Positions 18,220-26,622 of a DNA stretch of 64,000 nucleotides are shown here, in pieces. The stretch spans positions 806,001-870,000 of the forward strand of contig JANSWZ010000001.1 in assembly GCA_024743215.1 (NCBI GenBank). Direction: 5' to 3'. The stretch is from Alphaproteobacteria bacterium (GTDB lineage: Bacteria > Pseudomonadota > Alphaproteobacteria > Rhizobiales > GCA-2746425). Position numbers and translations under genes: made by a program. Positions within the stretch are counted from its first letter, which is position 1. The number at the start of each line of letters is the position of its first letter. Below the pieces are notes generated by a model, which searched no databases, was not told the DNA's origin, and worked only from the letters and a program-made list of their open reading frames with translations.

Positions 18220-18534
18220 TCAATCCAGTTTGAAAAACAAACGTCCGCCCCGAATGTCTGTCTCATAAGTTTTCAGATTGACGCAAACCGGCGCGCCCTT
18301 TGCTTCACCTGTGGTGAAATCAAAACGGCCATTGTGTTTCGGGCATTCAATTATTTTGCCCATGACCAGACCATTGGCGAGCGGCACCCGCTCATGCGTA
18401 CACAGGCCATCAGTCACATAGTATTGGTCATCTTCAGTCCGGTAGAGCGCATAATACCCACCATCATGTTTGAACGTGATCGCGTCTTCCTCGTCGATAT
18501 CGTCCAGCGCGCATGCATCAATCCAATCACTCAT
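18220..18534 (-). CDS. mocE: Rieske-type [2Fe-2S] ferredoxin, MocE family
   Basis: The 104-residue soluble Rieske protein has both cluster-binding motifs: CTHERV (Cys-x-His) at about residues 45-50 and CPKHNGRF (Cys-x-x-His) at about 64-71. Its length and order fit the MocE ferredoxins of rhizopine catabolism, which feed electrons to MocD. The gene lies 18 bp downstream of the MocD-like gene on the same strand. No ferredoxin reductase (MocF) was found in the window, so the electron donor must be encoded elsewhere. Confidence 0.88.
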   Translation of the reverse strand: MSDWIDACALDDIDEEDAITFKHDGGYYALYRTEDDQYYVTDGLCTHERVPLANGLVMGKIIECPKHNGRFDFTTGEAKGAPVCVNLKTYETDIRGGRLFFKLD

Positions 18535-18552
18535 TCTTGTATTCCTTGCCCT

Positions 18553-19632
18553 CTAGCTTGAAGTTTGAAAGACCGCGCCAGGATTATGTGGCACGGGCTC
18601 TGCGCCATTGGGTAAAGTGCGGCGCACGAAAAAACCCGGCTCTTTCAACTGGCGCAGAAGTGTCGGAATTATCTCGCGATAGGCAGCGATTGAACTTGGA
18701 TAAGGTTCAGGACAATCATGCTTGATAGCCTCATGCAATTGCGGCAGTGCATGAAACGGAACCATCGGGAACATGTGATGTTCGATATGATAATTCATGT
18801 TCCAATACAAAAAGCGGAAGATCGGGTTCATATAAACAGTACGGGAATTCAATCGGTGGTCGAGTACATCCTCGGCCAATCCAGAATGCTGCGTCAAACC
18901 AAAATAAATTGCCATGAACCCGCCATAGAGGGACGGCAAACCGACCAGCATAGCCGGTAAAATTGACCCCGTGGCAATGCACACCAAGACAACACCGAGC
19001 AGAATTGCAATGTATAGACGAGCGATCCAATAGACTTTGGATCGCTCGCTCTCCGGCACAAATGTCGCTTCATTTGGTGTAAGTTTCCCACCTGCGTGCA
19101 GGAACAGTGCTTTTATGGTTTTCCATGTGCTGACAAGGGCGAAGATATTCAACAGCATCGCCTTGATATCAGGCGGTCGCGGCGTTGCGATCTCCGGATC
19201 ACGCCCGACAATGATGGTATCGGTATGGTGGCGTGTATGACTCCAGAGCCAGATGGTGGGTTCACGCAAAATCAAAAAGCTGGAAAAATAGTACAGCGCG
19301 CTGTTCATCCAACGGGTTTTAAACGCGGTTCCATGGCCGGATTCATGCCAGCGACTGTCTGACGAGGAACCGTAAAGAACGCCATAGACCAGAAAAAACG
19401 GAACGCACCACCACGTGCCCCAGAAATAGGCGCCGCCTGCGCCAGAGACCAGCAAAAGCCCGAGCCAAATCAAAGTGTCTCGAATGGCTGGAGAATCCGA
19501 TCGCCGCATGAGGCGTTTGATTTCCTTGCGATCAATATCCACTGAATACCAATCGGCAGCCACTAGGCCGTTTTGCTCGGCGAGTTCTGAATCGCGGCCC
19601 ACAAGGCTGTAGTCGCGTGCTGTTGGTGTCAT
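18553..19632 (-). CDS. mocD: MocD-type membrane di-iron oxygenase (fatty acid desaturase family)
   Basis: The 359-residue protein has the three histidine boxes of membrane di-iron enzymes: HESGH (about residue 95), HTRHH (about residue 132) and HIEHH (about residue 287), spaced by hydrophobic helices such as LIWLGLLLVSGAGGAYFW. The pairing with a MocE ferredoxin identifies it as MocD, described in Sinorhizobium and Rhizobium as part of the oxygenase that demethylates the rhizopine 3-O-methyl-scyllo-inosamine. Oxidative O-demethylation would release formaldehyde. It heads the minus-strand operon and faces a LacI regulator. The substrate here could be another O-methylated polyol. Confidence 0.86.
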   Translation of the reverse strand: MTPTARDYSLVGRDSELAEQNGLVAADWYSVDIDRKEIKRLMRRSDSPAIRDTLIWLGLLLVSGAGGAYFWGTWWCVPFFLVYGVLYGSSSDSRWHESGHGTAFKTRWMNSALYYFSSFLILREPTIWLWSHTRHHTDTIIVGRDPEIATPRPPDIKAMLLNIFALVSTWKTIKALFLHAGGKLTPNEATFVPESERSKVYWIARLYIAILLGVVLVCIATGSILPAMLVGLPSLYGGFMAIYFGLTQHSGLAEDVLDHRLNSRTVYMNPIFRFLYWNMNYHIEHHMFPMVPFHALPQLHEAIKHDCPEPYPSSIAAYREIIPTLLRQLKEPGFFVRRTLPNGAEPVPHNPGAVFQTSS

Positions 19633-19642
19633 GACAATAACC

Positions 19643-19655
19643 CATCAAATTGATG
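19643..19655. promoter_or_regulatory. Candidate operator CATCA-AAT-TGATG
   Basis: A perfect 5-bp-arm inverted repeat lies 10 bp upstream of the mocD start and divergent from the LacI gene. It is a plausible LacI-family site, but no consensus is known for this regulator. Confidence 0.35.
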
Positions 19656-19755
19656 TACCTTGTGATCATGGTCCGTTCAGAAAACGCCTTGGTCAAGCAA
19701 TTTTCGTACGCAATTCCCTTAAAACAGTCGCTTTTTGACAATTTTTCTTGATAAC

Positions 19756-19770
19756 ACCTCAAAATGAGGT
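19756..19770. promoter_or_regulatory. Candidate operator ACCTC-AAAAT-GAGGT
   Basis: A perfect inverted repeat with 5-bp arms lies 25 bp upstream of the preferred LacI start codon. Together with the repeat near 19643 it could allow LacI autoregulation and control of mocD. Confidence 0.4.
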
Positions 19771-19795
19771 CTTATTGCGTGTCATGAAGGATAAA

Positions 19796-20827
19796 ATGTT
19801 GACAAAACCCGGCACAACCAAAGTCACAGTGTCAGAGATCGCCAAACGCGCCGGTGTGTCAAAAGCCACTGTGGACCGGGTGCTCAACAGCCGGGATGGC
19901 GTGCAGATACACACAAGGCAGCACGTCTTGTCTATTGTGCGCCATTTGAAGGGCGACGTGTCAAAAGCTCCGACAGGTCTTCTTGAAACGATAGAACTCG
20001 ACTTTGTTATCCCTGATTATCGCAACGCATTTTTGGCCGAACAGGCACATCATATAGAAAGCTATTGTCGGTCAATTGACGGTGTGGCCTCGACCATTCA
20101 CCACCTCAACAGCGCCAATGAAGAGGCTGTTCTGCAAGCGATAGGCGAGATAAGCGACGCGTCTGACGGCGTAGGCATAATTGGTGTGGACACGGCCAAG
20201 GTGCGCCATGCGCTTCGCGGTCTCAACACACGCAATATTCCAGTTGTCACACTTGCCTCCGATATCCGTCAGATTAATCGGCGCGCCTATATCGGCATAG
20301 ACAATTACGCAGCCGGCCGCCTTGCGGGCTATTTGATGGGTAAGCTTATCGCCGCACCAAGCGCCAAAACGGCTATCATCTTGGGGCTACGTGCATATCT
20401 GGGGCATGAGGAACGTGAGATGGGTTTCAGAAGCGTTCTGCGTGAACAATGCCCGCACCTCAAAATTGTAGCAGAACATGAAGTCGCTGAAGACAATATC
20501 TGCGCGCGGGACACGCTGCTTGATCTACTCAAAGTCCAACCTGATCTCAATGGCATCTATTGCATTGGGTCAGGACAAACCGGCATCATCGATGCTCTGA
20601 ATATCACAGGTAAGGCGCAGAGTGTGACCGTCATAGGTCATGGCCTGACCGACGACACGCGGCAATATCTCATTGATGGCGCCATGGATGCGATCATCAA
20701 CGAAAACGCCAAGGACGAGGCTCGCGGCGCTGTTGATCATTTGGTTGCGGCTGCACGTGGCCTTGCGCAACCGGAACTGAATCCCATCGCCATTCAAGCG
20801 ATTTTCCCGGAAAACATACCACTATGA
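19796..20827 (+). CDS. LacI family transcriptional regulator
   Basis: Starting at the ATG at 19796, which has AAGGA just before it, the protein has 343 residues. The ORF track's earlier TTG at 19748 is less likely because it would place coding sequence over an inverted repeat. The N-terminal HTH VTVSEIAKRAGVSKATVDRV is the LacI signature, with VDRVLN forming the hinge start. The rest is a periplasmic-binding-protein-like sensor domain (DLDFVIPDYRN type through HGLTDDTRQYLIDGAMDAII) close to ribose/inositol-type LacI sensors. Its stop overlaps the next gene by ATGA. It likely represses the divergent mocD operon and perhaps the downstream importer. Confidence 0.93.
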   Translation: MLTKPGTTKVTVSEIAKRAGVSKATVDRVLNSRDGVQIHTRQHVLSIVRHLKGDVSKAPTGLLETIELDFVIPDYRNAFLAEQAHHIESYCRSIDGVASTIHHLNSANEEAVLQAIGEISDASDGVGIIGVDTAKVRHALRGLNTRNIPVVTLASDIRQINRRAYIGIDNYAAGRLAGYLMGKLIAAPSAKTAIILGLRAYLGHEEREMGFRSVLREQCPHLKIVAEHEVAEDNICARDTLLDLLKVQPDLNGIYCIGSGQTGIIDALNITGKAQSVTVIGHGLTDDTRQYLIDGAMDAIINENAKDEARGAVDHLVAAARGLAQPELNPIAIQAIFPENIPL

Positions 20828-21948
20828 CAAAGACCAATTGCACTGATCACATCAGCAATGAAGCAATGACAGACGCGCACGTATCTTTTGACTTTGACCG
20901 TCAAGGCGGCATGATCAGAAATTTCACGATAACGTCCCAGACGAACACAGAGATAAAGCCGCTGCACACGGCGCCATGGGCGTTGGACCCGGTTGAGGTT
21001 TTTGACGATATCTCTTTGGTCGAACAAAAGCTTTCAGGCGATTTTTTCTGCGCGCCATTCGGTGGCGGTGGTGACACCCCGATCCACGGCCACACGGCTA
21101 ATGGCCATTGGAGCCCGTTGCCTCTGACCGATGATGGCGCTTCCGATGATGCAATATCCGCTGCATATCAACTGCGTGAAAAGGTGAATGGCGCTGTTGT
21201 GACAAAGCGATTTGAACTTCATCCCGGCGACCCACTGCTCTATCAAAGCCATCAGTTTCAAGGCGGCGCAGGCCATTTGCCGATTGGTCACCATGCCATG
21301 ATTTGTGTACCAGGCGGCGCAAGTTTGAGCTTCTCTGACAAACAGTTTGCAGCAACTCCTGCGCAGGCACCCGAGCCTGATGCCTCGAGAGGCACGTCCC
21401 TGCTAAAATACCCGCAGAAGACCGACGGATTTGGATTCTTGGAAAAGCAATCCGGCGAACGGGTCGACATCAGCAATTACCCCTTTGCTGAGAACCATGA
21501 GGATCTGGTCATCATGGCAGAACCCCCCTCTGCGCGGCTCGGCTGGACAGCGGCCCTGGCGCAGCGGGATGGTTTTCTGTTTTTTTCAATCAAGGACGCA
21601 ACATTTTTGCCCGAAACGTTGTTATGGATGAGCAATGGCGGGCGCAACTATGCGCCATGGCTGAGCAGGCACAGGCATGTGCTCGGCATTGAAGAAGTCT
21701 CTACCAGTTGCCACAGCAATGGCAGCCTCGCCAGCGCCGCTGAGCGGTCGCCCTATGGACTGCCTCAAGGCCTGACGCTGTCCACGGATTGTGTGGCCAC
21801 CATCAATTATGCATTTGGTGCAATTGAACCGCCAAGCGGATGGACCAAAATCAGTGATGTTCAAATCAACGCCGACCATCTCGTCTTGGAGGATGTCAGT
21901 GGCGATTCCCGGTCTGTGACATTTCATGGCGCGCATTTTGGCCTGTGA
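20824..21948 (+). CDS. Aldose-epimerase-like (galactose mutarotase fold) protein
   Basis: The 374-residue product appears to have the beta-sandwich pattern of galactose-mutarotase-like proteins. An early GGMIRNF segment is followed by FCAPFGGGGDTPIHGHTANG (about residues 75-95), where the HGHT and surrounding G/H residues resemble the DUF4432/aldose 1-epimerase active-site region. A later SNGGRNYAPWLSRHRHVLGIE contains further histidines. It would convert anomers or bind a cyclic sugar or polyol product. It is co-transcribed with the LacI gene through a 4-bp overlap. Its stop codon directly abuts, with zero gap, the stop of the convergent permease gene. Confidence 0.7.
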   Translation: MTKTNCTDHISNEAMTDAHVSFDFDRQGGMIRNFTITSQTNTEIKPLHTAPWALDPVEVFDDISLVEQKLSGDFFCAPFGGGGDTPIHGHTANGHWSPLPLTDDGASDDAISAAYQLREKVNGAVVTKRFELHPGDPLLYQSHQFQGGAGHLPIGHHAMICVPGGASLSFSDKQFAATPAQAPEPDASRGTSLLKYPQKTDGFGFLEKQSGERVDISNYPFAENHEDLVIMAEPPSARLGWTAALAQRDGFLFFSIKDATFLPETLLWMSNGGRNYAPWLSRHRHVLGIEEVSTSCHSNGSLASAAERSPYGLPQGLTLSTDCVATINYAFGAIEPPSGWTKISDVQINADHLVLEDVSGDSRSVTFHGAHFGL

Positions 21949-22929
21949 TCAGCGGTCCTGTGTGAGACGCACATAGATCGCGGTAACACCCAAAATGATG
22001 AGGCCGAAGAAGATGCGGCGCGTGCCTTCAGGTATCTGCATGACCGTAAGCATGGTTGCCAAAACTGTGAGGATCAACGCGCCGACAATGGTACCCGAAT
22101 AGCCGCCACGGCCTCCAAAAATTGATGTGCCGCCGATAACGGCAGCAGCGACCGAAGGCAAAACCCTCGGTTCAACAAGCGAAAGCGACGGTGCTTTGAT
22201 CAGTCCGAGATAAAGCAGGCCCGTAATGCCAGCGATCAAACCTGAAATAACATACAGTGTAATGAGCACTTGCCATGTGCGCACACCGGCCAAACGGGCC
22301 GCCTCTTCATTTTCGCCCACAGCATAAAGCAGCCGTCCAAAACCGGTTCGGCGCAGCCCAACAATTATGATAACCGCCAGGGGTACGAAAATGATCAGCG
22401 AATTTGGGACCCCATAACTCAACCCGGTTCCCAGCCAGGACAGGATATCGGGAACAGATGAGCCAGATGCAATGACTGTGCGTTGGTAAACGAGCAAACA
22501 ACCCGTTCCGATCAGGCCTGTCCCCAACGTCATGATCAACGGATGCACCCGAAACAGAGCAACCCCCACCCCATTGACAAGGCCAATGAGCAGCGGCGGA
22601 ACAAGCGCGACAAGAATGGCCCCTGTGGGTCCGAGCACCGTCAATTGGCTTGCAGCCACAAAAGCACTGACGGTCGCGGCCACACCAACTGACAGATCAA
22701 TTCCGCCTGTGAGCATCGTCAGGGTTTGACAGGCAGCAAGCATGGCGAGTGGAATTGCAAATTTGACGGTGTTTGCCATCCAACGCTCGTTGATGATGCC
22801 AGGCCGCATCACCTCAAGGGCTACCACAAGGCCTAACAACAGGATGATCAACGGGATAATGGGATAGTCCCGGACCAGCGTACGCAGGCCTTTCAACCAG
22901 TTATTTGATTTGCTGGATACAGCCGTCAT
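21949..22929 (-). CDS. Ribose-type ABC transporter permease 2 (moc importer)
   Basis: This 326-residue RbsC-family (CUT2) membrane protein has eight to ten hydrophobic segments and the family-typical stretches MLTGGIDLSVGVAATVSAF and AAVIGGTSIFGGRGGYSGTI. The paired permease gene overlaps its start by 4 bp. With the ATPase and periplasmic protein upstream it makes a full ribose/inositol-type importer in which the two permease subunits differ. The substrate is likely the polyol degraded by the nearby Gfo/Idh, MocD and isomerase enzymes. Confidence 0.92.
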   Translation of the reverse strand: MTAVSSKSNNWLKGLRTLVRDYPIIPLIILLLGLVVALEVMRPGIINERWMANTVKFAIPLAMLAACQTLTMLTGGIDLSVGVAATVSAFVAASQLTVLGPTGAILVALVPPLLIGLVNGVGVALFRVHPLIMTLGTGLIGTGCLLVYQRTVIASGSSVPDILSWLGTGLSYGVPNSLIIFVPLAVIIIVGLRRTGFGRLLYAVGENEEAARLAGVRTWQVLITLYVISGLIAGITGLLYLGLIKAPSLSLVEPRVLPSVAAAVIGGTSIFGGRGGYSGTIVGALILTVLATMLTVMQIPEGTRRIFFGLIILGVTAIYVRLTQDR

Positions 22930-23900
22930 CTTGTCTTCCGCCTGGCTGCCATAAATCCTCCTGCCATCACCACAACAACCATGATCGTGCCTTCAACAAT
23001 GGTTGTAATGTTGGGATCAACCGACATCAGTGTGAGGTCTGTTCGGATCAAACGAAGTATCAATACTGCAATAATGGGGCCGAGCAGACCGCCAACGCCG
23101 CCGCCCAAAGTTACGCCGCCAAGCACCACCGCTGCAACACTGGCCAACAGATATGGGCCAGGAATAGGTGCTCCAATGCCAGTGCTGGCTGTCAGCACCA
23201 AACCGCCCATCGCTGCAAACAATCCGCAAATTGCATAAGCAGCAATCTTGGTTCGGTTGACATTAACGCCAGACCGGAACGCTGCCATGTCAGATGAACC
23301 GATCGCATAAACCGACAGGCCGAAATTCGACCTGCGCAGTGGTATCCACACAATGCACAAAAACACCACCATCACGATGAAAGCTTTGGGCACCCATTGA
23401 GTCACGATTTCGGGAATAAACCCCAGCACAATCGAGCCGACAAGCATTCCCTGGACCCACTCGGCAGAACCGCCCCCGGGCGAATTCAAAATCATCAGGG
23501 CGACGCCTTCCCACACAAACAACATCGCCAGCGTCACCACAATGTCCGGGACACGCGTGATAACGATCAAGACGCCGTTTATCGCTCCCATGGTCGCGCC
23601 GACCAGCAGTACGACAGGGATCACAAGAAATGCGAATTGTTCGCTGGCGCCGTCCATCAAGACAGCCGCAGTAACGCTGGAAACCGCCATCATCGATGCA
23701 ATTGACAGATCTATACCACCTGCAATCACGACAATCGCCTGTGCCGCCGTTGCAAAAGCGAAAGGCAAAGCGGCCCGTGTCAGAGCTTCCAATCCGAATG
23801 TGCCGAAATTTGGTTGGATCACGCGGGTGAAAACCAACAATGCGATCAAGATCAGCAGCAGTCCGAAAGTCCAATAATGTTTGCGCAAAAAACGGAACAT
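22926..23900 (-). CDS. Ribose-type ABC transporter permease 1 (moc importer)
   Basis: The 324-residue product belongs to the same CUT2 permease family as its downstream partner, with VIAGGIDLSIASMMAVSSV and VLGGVTLGGGVGGLLGPII as the conserved stretches. The ATG overlaps the stop of the ATPase gene by one base and is preceded by a GGTGA-containing purine run. Two different permeases next to a single two-domain ATPase suggest a heteromeric channel. The many neighbouring polyol dehydrogenases point to an inositol-like ligand. Confidence 0.92.
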   Translation of the reverse strand: MFRFLRKHYWTFGLLLILIALLVFTRVIQPNFGTFGLEALTRAALPFAFATAAQAIVVIAGGIDLSIASMMAVSSVTAAVLMDGASEQFAFLVIPVVLLVGATMGAINGVLIVITRVPDIVVTLAMLFVWEGVALMILNSPGGGSAEWVQGMLVGSIVLGFIPEIVTQWVPKAFIVMVVFLCIVWIPLRRSNFGLSVYAIGSSDMAAFRSGVNVNRTKIAAYAICGLFAAMGGLVLTASTGIGAPIPGPYLLASVAAVVLGGVTLGGGVGGLLGPIIAVLILRLIRTDLTLMSVDPNITTIVEGTIMVVVVMAGGFMAARRKTR

Positions 23901-25420
23901 CAGGTCACCGTCCCCTGCGCTGCAGTCTGTGCGGCCTCAGGCAGAGTGTCATCAGCCGTTAATCCATAGGCTGCGCGCATCAATGTTGGTTCATCTGCTT
24001 GCTCGGCGTCCATCTGGTCCACCACCCGGCCATTGAATATGACAACAACTCGGTCACAGGCTTGTTGCACCTCAGCCAATTCTGAAGTGTAAAACAAGAC
24101 TGATGAGCCTTGTTCAGCAAGTTCGCGCAACAATGGATAAATCTGATGTTTTGTACGCACATCAATCCCGCGCGTCGGATCAAAACACAGGATCGTTTGA
24201 AAACCCATTGCTAACCAGCGAGCAATCGTCACTTTTTGCTGATTGCCACCAGACAATCGCTGCACCTCGCCCTGCGCGCGTGTATCTATCTGCAGTCGTT
24301 CAATCGCAGCGTCCACTTTTGCCTTTTCCGCTGCCATATCAATCAAGCCCCATTGTGAGGGCTTGGTGTGAAATGGAACGGCTATATTTTCACGCACAGA
24401 GCGCTGCATCAGCAATGCCTCGGCGCGGTCGCCTGGCACATAGACATGGCCTGCGGCAATTGCATCGGCCGGATGTTTGAATCGGCAAGGCGTGCCATCA
24501 ATTGAAAATCCGCCGCCGTCTGGTTGGGCCATACCAGCCAAAACTTCAAACAGTTCATCTTGCCCTTGTCCTTCAAGGGCGACTACGCCGAGCACCTCGC
24601 CAGCACGCAGATCAAATGAAACATCAGTCAGTTTTGAACCAGCAGATAATTGCGATACTTCCAGTCGCGGTTTGAGCACCTCTTTGACTGATGCGGTGGC
24701 ATAGGCTCTCTTCTTGGCTTTGATGGCATCGCCCAGCATCAACTCGACGATTTCCTCTTCGACCCCATCAGTGATGGCCAGATCGCCCACCGTTTTACCA
24801 TCACGCAGCACCATCGCACGGTCGCAAACTGCCGCAATTTCAGGAAACCGGTGGGAAATATAAATCACCGACCGATCCAACGGCTTTTGCTGTTTCACGA
24901 CATCAAGAACGCGGTCGACAAGATTGGCGGGCAGCGCGGCTGTCATCTCATCGAGCAATAAAATAGCCGGCTCGCTGGCAAGGGCGCGGGCCAAGTCAAT
25001 CACGCGCTGAACTGCTAATGGCTGATGCCGGGCCAACTCACTCAAATCCACATCAGGCACACCCAATTCATCAAGCCAATGGCGAAAAGGATCAACGGGC
25101 GTACTGCCAAGCTTCAAATTGTCCAGAATATTCAAATCGGGAATGAGGGATGGTTCCTGATAGACTGGTACGAGTCCTGCGCGGCGTGCATCCGCTGGAG
25201 AGCTGACTTTGAAACGGTTCCCACGGATGGTAATTTCCCCGTCGCTTGGACTGATAGCGCCAGTCAATATTTTTACGAGTGTGGATTTTCCCGCGCCATT
25301 TGCACCCATAAGCGCAATTACTTCACCAGGTGCGACATCGAGTGAAGCATCCTTGAGCGCAGCAACCGCACCATAGTTTTTGGCCACATTCCGAGCGCTC
25401 AAAATCGGGCTTAGCGCCAT
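23900..25420 (-). CDS. Two-domain sugar ABC transporter ATPase (RbsA/MglA type)
   Basis: The 506-residue ATPase has two fused nucleotide-binding domains. The first carries Walker A GANGAGKSTLVKIL, Walker B AILLLDEMTAAL and the H-loop YISHRFPEIA, but a degenerate signature (LARHQPLAVQRVIDLARAL). The second has the family's reduced P-loop ALEGQGQDELFEVL and a good signature LSGGNQQKVTIARWL. This asymmetry is usual in RbsA-type proteins, though LARHQPLAVQ in the first domain is unusually far from LSGGQ. GAGGGGA precedes the ATG. It follows the SBP gene across a strong stem-loop. Confidence 0.93.
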   Translation of the reverse strand: MALSPILSARNVAKNYGAVAALKDASLDVAPGEVIALMGANGAGKSTLVKILTGAISPSDGEITIRGNRFKVSSPADARRAGLVPVYQEPSLIPDLNILDNLKLGSTPVDPFRHWLDELGVPDVDLSELARHQPLAVQRVIDLARALASEPAILLLDEMTAALPANLVDRVLDVVKQQKPLDRSVIYISHRFPEIAAVCDRAMVLRDGKTVGDLAITDGVEEEIVELMLGDAIKAKKRAYATASVKEVLKPRLEVSQLSAGSKLTDVSFDLRAGEVLGVVALEGQGQDELFEVLAGMAQPDGGGFSIDGTPCRFKHPADAIAAGHVYVPGDRAEALLMQRSVRENIAVPFHTKPSQWGLIDMAAEKAKVDAAIERLQIDTRAQGEVQRLSGGNQQKVTIARWLAMGFQTILCFDPTRGIDVRTKHQIYPLLRELAEQGSSVLFYTSELAEVQQACDRVVVIFNGRVVDQMDAEQADEPTLMRAAYGLTADDTLPEAAQTAAQGTVT

Positions 25421-25450
25421 ACATCAAAGTCCCCTCAGACCGAAAAAACG

Positions 25451-25485
25451 TGCGGGTCGCTGGCGTCAAACGCCAGCGACCCGCA
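25451..25485 (-). terminator. Strong stem-loop with T-run between SBP and ATPase genes
   Basis: TGCGGGTCGCTGGCG and CGCCAGCGACCCGCA form a perfect 15-bp stem with a 5-nt loop. On the minus strand it is followed by CGTTTTTTCGG. This looks like a rho-independent terminator or attenuator that lets only part of transcription pass from the binding-protein gene into the ATPase and permease genes. Confidence 0.8.
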
Positions 25486-25497
25486 GCCGGGCGATTG

Positions 25498-26541
25498 TTA
25501 TTCGCCAGGACCTTTACAAGCGATGATCTGCTCTTTGGTGTAGTTCGTCCATTCTGGGATCATGATGGAAACGGGCCATTCCGGATCCAGCGATGGATCG
25601 GCTGCTGCTTGCAACTTTGCCTTTCCTGCATCAGTGGCATTTTCCCACAATTCAGGATCAACCAGAACCACGCGGTCAGCGGGTTTTTCACCTTCCAACA
25701 AACTGATTGCCAGCGCAACACCTGCACCACCAACAGAACCTGGGTTGGTGACAGCTGCACCGATTAGCCCATCCACGGAATTAAGCTGACCGACAAAACC
25801 GGCATTATCCGCGCCGACGATTGGCACAAGTGGCGTATCGGATTCAACGAACGCGTCGACAATGACATTATCGATGCCCGACGTCCAAACACCGTCAAAT
25901 GGAATGCCGGTCGCAATGTAATCCAGGATTTGCTGTTTTCCCTGATCCTGTTGCCAGCCGGTGAAAACTTCCAGTGCAATACTGACGTCAGGGAATTCCG
26001 CCAGCGCCTTTTTGAAGCCTTTGTCGCGGTCATCATCGGCAGATGCACCCGCAGCGCCGCGCATATAGACAACAGTCCCCTTGCCCTCGATTTGCTCGAA
26101 CAACCATTTTGCACCCAAATAGGCGTATTCTTCTTGGTTGTTCGACAGCACATAGGCGGAATCTTCATTCACCGTTTGATCAACGGCCACCACCACGATG
26201 CCACGATCGGTCGCAGCTTTCACAGCAGATTTAATGCCATCAGGGTTGGAAGGGTTGACCACAATTGCGTCTACACCAGCTTGGATGAGGTTGTTGATAT
26301 CCTCAATTTGCCCGGCTGCATCGGTATTGCGGTGCGCAATGTTGAGCGATTTCACTTTGCCGGATGCCAGCGCTTCCGCTTTCATGGCGCAAACCATCTC
26401 TTCACGCCAACCATTGCCCTGAACCGTATTGGAAATGCCAATTGTATAATCAGCTGCCATCGCAGTTGACATCAAACCAAGCGTGAAGGCACCCAAAAGT
26501 GCGCCCTTGAGTAATCTCTTGCTCATATTCATTTCTCCCAT
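25498..26541 (-). CDS. Periplasmic sugar/polyol-binding protein (MocB-like)
   Basis: The 347-codon ORF encodes a secreted type-I (RbsB-like) binding protein. The signal peptide runs MSKRLLKGALLGAFTLGLMS with cleavage likely after AMA, giving mature ADYTIGISNTVQGNGWREEM. The family's core segments are present: AGVDAIVVNPSN and VVAVDQTV. Start sites are crowded: ATG 26541 has GGAGAATCT upstream, while the third ATG (MSKR) has GGGAGAA upstream; the protein from MSKR is a typical length. Rhizopine importers use MocB of this fold. It is the first gene of the importer operon. Confidence 0.9.
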   Translation of the reverse strand: MGEMNMSKRLLKGALLGAFTLGLMSTAMAADYTIGISNTVQGNGWREEMVCAMKAEALASGKVKSLNIAHRNTDAAGQIEDINNLIQAGVDAIVVNPSNPDGIKSAVKAATDRGIVVVAVDQTVNEDSAYVLSNNQEEYAYLGAKWLFEQIEGKGTVVYMRGAAGASADDDRDKGFKKALAEFPDVSIALEVFTGWQQDQGKQQILDYIATGIPFDGVWTSGIDNVIVDAFVESDTPLVPIVGADNAGFVGQLNSVDGLIGAAVTNPGSVGGAGVALAISLLEGEKPADRVVLVDPELWENATDAGKAKLQAAADPSLDPEWPVSIMIPEWTNYTKEQIIACKGPGE

Positions 26542-26622
26542 ATTAGATTCTCCTCATTTTCAGTCCACTCCGGGCGGTTAGCCCCGAATTCAAATCCCAA
26601 TCATTGCACTTAAGCCGCCGCA

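Noticed and set aside
23290-23874. 194-codon minus-strand ORF
   Set aside because: It is a shadow of the permease gene at 22926-23900, rich in Cys, Arg and Asp in a way typical of out-of-frame translation.
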